From positions 1 through 16,980 of the forward strand of contig PULL01000066.1 of the NCBI GenBank assembly GCA_003550945.1: 16,980 nt of DNA. Reading direction: 5' to 3'. This document shows positions 13,762 to 16,980 of this stretch, piece after piece. Positions within the stretch are counted from its first letter, which is position 1; the number at the start of each line of letters is the position of its first letter. Position numbers and translations under genes: made by a program. The notes beneath the pieces are model-generated. The model did not search any database. It saw only the letters and a program-made list of their open reading frames with translations, and was not told the DNA's origin. The stretch is from Thioalkalivibrio sp. (GTDB lineage Bacteria > Pseudomonadota > Gammaproteobacteria > Ectothiorhodospirales > Ectothiorhodospiraceae).

Positions 13762-13841
13762 AGCCACGGAAGGGCGCGGAAATCGCGGAAAACGAAACGG
13801 ATTCAGTACCGCTTTCGTGTCTGTCCGTGCTTTCCGTGGCT
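13762..13841. repeat. Imperfect palindrome, roughly 80 bp
   Basis: In the 273-bp divergent gap between lrgA and the patatin gene, AGCCACGGAA (13762-13771) is the exact reverse complement of TTCCGTGGCT (13832-13841). Between these arms, further partial complementarity (GCGCGGA/TCCGTGC, ACGAAA/TTTCGT) suggests a long imperfect hairpin. Its composition (runs of GGAAA and CCGTG) differs from its flanks. It could be a small non-autonomous repeat element or a regulatory hairpin. Nothing protein-coding is seen here. Confidence 0.55.
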
Positions 13842-13977
13842 CGAATCGTCAGCTTTCGGGGTGGCCCGGAACCATGAAGGCCAACGTGAAAATCGCGCTT
13901 GCAGGGGACGGCGCTGGACACGCACCCCTTTGCTGCGGTGCAATAACGCCCTTGCAAGCCAGAGCCGGAGCATATCG

Positions 13978-15078
13978 ATGCCACCCAGAACCCGCCCGAA
14001 GAAGACCGTCGACCTCGCGTTGCAGGGGGGCGGCGCACACGGAGCGCTGACCTGGGGCGTGCTCGACCGCCTGCTGTCGGATGACCGCATCCAGATCGCG
14101 AGCATCAGCGGCACCAGCGCCGGCGCGATGAACGCGGTGGTCGTCGCCGACGGCCTGGACCGCGGCGGGCGCGACGGTGCGCGCGAGGCGCTGTCCCGGT
14201 TCTGGCGCGCGGTCAGCAACGCGGCGCTGCTGTCGCCGGTGCAGCGAAGTCCCTGGGATCGGCTGACGAGCAATTTCAGCCTCGACCACTCCCCCGGCTA
14301 CCTGTTCTTCGAACAGCTTACGCGCCAGTTCTCCCCGTACGAACTGAACCCGCTGAACTTCAACCCGCTGCGCGACCTGCTCGCGGAACAGGTCGATTTC
14401 GAGCGTGTGAACCGCTGCCCCGACCTGCGCGTGTTCGTGACCGCGACCAACGTGCGCACCGGCCGCGGGCGCACGTTCACCCAACCCGGGCTGTCGGTAG
14501 ACACGGTGATGGCCTCGGCATGCCTGCCGTTCATGTTCCAGGCGGTGGAGATCGACGGCGAGGCGTACTGGGACGGCGGCTACATCGGCAATCCCGCGCT
14601 GTACCCACTGGTCGAGGACAAATCCACGCGCGACCTGATCATCGTGCAGATCAATCCGCTGGTGCGCGAGGAACTGCCCCGCACCGGGCGGGAAATCGTG
14701 AACCGGATCAACGAGATCACGTTCAACGCGAGCTTGGTCAAGGAATTGCGGCTGATCGAACTGCTGCACGAACTGATCGAGGTGGAACGGCTCGAGTCGG
14801 AGCGCTACCGGGACGTGTTCGTGCACCTGATCCACGCGCACGAGGAACTGAAGGACCTGGACGCGTCGAGCAAGCTGAACGCCGAGTGGGAGTACCTGCA
14901 GCATCTGCGGGAACGCGGCTGGGCATGGGCGGACCGCTTCCTCGAACGCCATTACGACGATCTCGGCGTCCGCGCCACCTTCGACGTCAAGGCCCTGTTT
15001 GCCGGGGACAGCTTCCGCGCCCCGGTCACCGACGATGAACCGGCGCCCAAAGCCGGCAAAGGGGAGTCACGCACATGA
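13978..15078 (+). CDS. Patatin-like phospholipase/hydrolase
   Basis: The 366-residue product has the patatin fold marks in order: oxyanion loop GGGAHG (17-22), nucleophile elbow GTSAG (45-49, Ser47) and the catalytic Asp in DGG (199-201), giving the Ser-Asp dyad. The C-terminal third is an alpha-helical extension rich in charged residues, as in the longer bacterial patatins often found beside hydroxybutyrate genes. It has no signal peptide, so it acts in the cytoplasm. The frame is open almost 500 bp upstream, but GGAG seven bases before this ATG and the start of homology fix the start. Its stop overlaps the permease start (ATGA). The substrate is unknown: lipid or possibly polyhydroxyalkanoate. 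Confidence 0.92.
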   Translation: MPPRTRPKKTVDLALQGGGAHGALTWGVLDRLLSDDRIQIASISGTSAGAMNAVVVADGLDRGGRDGAREALSRFWRAVSNAALLSPVQRSPWDRLTSNFSLDHSPGYLFFEQLTRQFSPYELNPLNFNPLRDLLAEQVDFERVNRCPDLRVFVTATNVRTGRGRTFTQPGLSVDTVMASACLPFMFQAVEIDGEAYWDGGYIGNPALYPLVEDKSTRDLIIVQINPLVREELPRTGREIVNRINEITFNASLVKELRLIELLHELIEVERLESERYRDVFVHLIHAHEELKDLDASSKLNAEWEYLQHLRERGWAWADRFLERHYDDLGVRATFDVKALFAGDSFRAPVTDDEPAPKAGKGESRT

Positions 15079-16520
15079 CCGGACTGCTGGTCGTCCTGAT
15101 CGCCCTCGGGCTGCTGATCTACCTCGCCTACCGGGGCGTCAGCCTGCTGATCCTGACCCCGGCGCTTGCGACCTTCGCCGTGGTCGCGACGCGGGAAGGC
15201 CACGCGCTGGCCGCTTACACGCAGATCTTCATGGGCGGGGCCGGCGGCTTCATCACGCTGTACTTCCCGATCTTCCTGCTCGGCGCGGTGTTCGGAAAGC
15301 TGATGGAGGACTCGGGCAGCGCGCAGACGCTCGCGAACGGGATCATCTCGAAGCTCGGCGCGAACCGCGCGATCCTCGCGGTGGTGCTGTCGGGCGCGGT
15401 GATGACTTATGGCGGCGTGTCGCTGTTCGTGGTCGCGTTCGCGGTGTTCCCGATCGCCGCGGCGCTGTTCCGGCAGGCGAACATTCCCAAGCGCCTGATC
15501 CCCGCGACCATCGCGCTCGGCGCCTTCACCTTCACGATGACCGCCCTGCCCGGCACTCCGTCGATACAGAACGCGATCCCGATGCCCTTCTTCGGCACCA
15601 GCCCGTTCGCCGCGCCGGGACTCGGCGTGATCACGGCGCTGGTGATGTTCACGCTCGGCATGCTGTGGCTGCAGCACCGTTCGCGGAAACTCGCGCACGA
15701 GGGTTACGGCGATCACCCGGACGCCGAGTTCACGCCGAACCGGGAACTGCGTGAAAAAGCCGCCGGCGAGGGCTTCGACCTGATGGAACTTCCGGTAGAG
15801 AAGCCACCGGTCAGACCGCCGTCGTTCCTGGTCGCTGTGCTGCCGCTGATCACCGTGATCGCGGTGAACCTGCTGTTCACCTTCATCGTGATCCCGCGCA
15901 TGGACACGGAATTCCTCGCGCTGCCGCTGTACGGTGAAACGAACATCGAGGAGGTTCGCGGGATCTGGTCGGTGATCGCGGGACTGGTGTCCGCAATCCT
16001 GCTGCTGGTCGCGATGAACTGGCACAGGCTCCCGCAATTCAAGCAGAGCCTCGACAACGGCGCGAACGCATCGCTGGTGCCGATCTTCAACACCGCGAGC
16101 CTCGTCGGCTTTGGGGCGGTGATTGCCTCGCTGAGCGCGTTCCTGCTGATCCGCGACAGCGTCGTGAACCTTGGCGGGGACAATCCGCTGATCTCGCTCG
16201 CAATCGCGGTGAATGTGCTTGCCGGCATGACCGGCTCCGCTTCGGGCGGGATGAGCATCGCGCTGTCGACCCTGGGCGACACCTACATGGAGATGGCGCG
16301 GGCCGCCGGAATCAGTCCGGATCTGCTGCACCGGGTCACGGCGGTGGCCACGGGCGGCCTGGATACGCTGCCGCACAACGGCGCGGTGATCACGCTGCTA
16401 GCGATCGCCGGCCTCACGCACCGGCAGTCCTATTTCGACCTGGCCATGGTGGCGATGCTGGCGCCATTCCTGTCGCTAGTGCTGCTGATCACGCTCGGAA
16501 CGCTGTTCGGAAGCTTCTGA
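15075..16520 (+). CDS. GntP-family permease
   Basis: The 481-residue product is a very hydrophobic polytopic transporter with around 12 predicted membrane segments. GGAGGFITLYFPIFLLGAVFGK (about 54-75), LGANRAILAVVLSGAVMTYGG, TALPGTPSIQNAIP and GGLDTLPHNGAVITLL match the GntP family of proton symporters for gluconate and small hydroxy acids; the shape is close to members called D-beta-hydroxybutyrate permeases. A soluble loop of about 60 residues (205-255) divides the halves. GGGAG lies nine bases before the ATG, which overlaps the patatin stop by four bases. Coupled expression suggests the hydrolase and permease act on one pathway; the substrate is inference. Confidence 0.92.
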   Translation: MTGLLVVLIALGLLIYLAYRGVSLLILTPALATFAVVATREGHALAAYTQIFMGGAGGFITLYFPIFLLGAVFGKLMEDSGSAQTLANGIISKLGANRAILAVVLSGAVMTYGGVSLFVVAFAVFPIAAALFRQANIPKRLIPATIALGAFTFTMTALPGTPSIQNAIPMPFFGTSPFAAPGLGVITALVMFTLGMLWLQHRSRKLAHEGYGDHPDAEFTPNRELREKAAGEGFDLMELPVEKPPVRPPSFLVAVLPLITVIAVNLLFTFIVIPRMDTEFLALPLYGETNIEEVRGIWSVIAGLVSAILLLVAMNWHRLPQFKQSLDNGANASLVPIFNTASLVGFGAVIASLSAFLLIRDSVVNLGGDNPLISLAIAVNVLAGMTGSASGGMSIALSTLGDTYMEMARAAGISPDLLHRVTAVATGGLDTLPHNGAVITLLAIAGLTHRQSYFDLAMVAMLAPFLSLVLLITLGTLFGSF

Positions 16521-16794
16521 CCTGTCGACAGCGCGCCGGGCGGAGGAGTCCACTTCTCCTCGGGATGGTTCACTGCGGCAGGACCCACAGCGAATTGAGT
16601 CAATACGACGGATGGAAACACGCCGATCGGCCGAAGTTCCTGGGGCGCTACGCGGCTGGCCGGGCAGGACTGCAGTTCGGCTCGTCCGGATCTTCCCTGA
16701 TACCATGCTCACCGTCCCGACCCGACTCGGCCGGGGTCCGCCGCGCTGGGTTGCGCCGTCGAGGGCTCTGGACCGACACGACCCCGTGGTAGCT

Positions 16795-16980
16795 GTGAAA
16801 CGCACAAACGCCCTGCAGGAGAGGGAAGACACAAGGAAATCAGTACTGGTTCTGTACGTGAGCCGCCGAGGCCACACAGCCCGGGTTGCACGCACCCTAT
16901 GCGAGAGCATCATCGCCAGTGGCGGTCGGGCGGAGATGATGGAGATCCGCGAGGCCTTACACGAAGGGGTGGACTGGTCC
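16795..16980 (+). CDS. Flavodoxin-domain protein, HemG-like (5' part)
   Basis: The frame runs off the right edge. From the GTG, 62 codons are visible. SVLVLYVSRRGHTARVAR is the first strand and FMN phosphate loop of a flavodoxin fold, and the following LCESIIASGGRAEMMEIREAL fits the next helix and strand. The arrangement resembles menaquinone-dependent protoporphyrinogen oxidase HemG, but short chain length forbids certainty. The start is unclear: GTG 16795, GTG 16786 and an in-frame ATG 16705 (30 residues longer) all lack a good ribosome site. AGGAGAGGG at 16817-16825 would fit a start near 16836, but no standard codon is there. Confidence 0.65.
   Translation, partial: MKRTNALQEREDTRKSVLVLYVSRRGHTARVARTLCESIIASGGRAEMMEIREALHEGVDWS

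Noticed and set aside
13480..13977. N-terminal extension of the patatin frame by 166 codons
   Set aside because: The extra part crosses lrgA and the palindromic element, has no homology, and the downstream ATG has a good ribosome site.
14952..16376. A 474-codon minus-strand frame opposite the GntP permease
   Set aside because: It is an Arg/His/Glu/Gln-rich shadow of a hydrophobic membrane protein, as expected for the reverse complement of Leu/Val/Ala codons.
16543..16561. GAGGAG/CTCCTC hairpin just after the GntP permease as a terminator
   Set aside because: The stem is only six pairs and no T-run follows; it may be chance.

Overview
The window is GC-rich, tightly packed bacterial DNA and reads as the chromosome of a gammaproteobacterium, probably a chemolithoautotrophic sulfur-oxidiser-like lineage (Chromatiales / Thioalkalivibrio type). 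The reasons are: the gene order hslR–nudix–pcnB–folK–deoxynucleoside kinase–panB–panC–panD, a YcgN-family protein, and above all a gene for CsoS1D, a shell protein of alpha-carboxysomes. Taxon assignment is inference; no rRNA or other marker gene is present.

Layout. (1) 1-207, plus strand: the last 68 codons of phosphoenolpyruvate carboxylase. (2) 412-5997, minus strand: eight genes that look like one long transcription unit read from right to left: hslR (Hsp15), a Nudix hydrolase, pcnB (poly(A) polymerase), folK (folate synthesis), a deoxynucleoside kinase, panB, panC and panD (pantothenate synthesis). Three junctions are 4-bp stop/start overlaps; panD follows a 60-bp gap with its own plausible promoter. 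(3) 6009-6701, plus strand: a glutathione S-transferase-family protein, diverging from hslR and overlapping tail-to-tail with ycgN. (4) 6653-7836, minus strand: an unrecognised membrane-anchored protein translationally coupled to ycgN. (5) 8203-10745, plus strand: a Tat-exported metallo-beta-lactamase-fold hydrolase, a WYL-domain transcription regulator and a stand-alone HIRAN-domain protein. (6) 10770-11402, minus strand: csoS1D, with no other carboxysome gene in the window. (7) 11807-12445, plus strand: a compact XPF-type nuclease (ERCC4 domain plus tandem helix-hairpin-helix). (8) 12608-13704, minus strand: lrgA–lrgB. (9) 13978-16520, plus strand: a patatin-like hydrolase translationally coupled to a GntP-family permease. 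(10) From about 16795 to the end: the 5' part of a flavodoxin-domain, HemG-like gene.

Most of the left half is housekeeping: pantothenate, folate, RNA 3'-end metabolism and nucleotide salvage. The accessory part is 8.2-12.5 kb, where a WYL regulator, a HIRAN protein and an XPF-like nuclease (all families tied to DNA damage or genome defence) stand around a satellite carboxysome shell gene. I see no CRISPR array, tRNA, rRNA, insertion sequence or phage gene. Several intergenic gaps carry small palindromic or dispersed repeats, including two copies of one roughly 80-bp element almost 8 kb apart.
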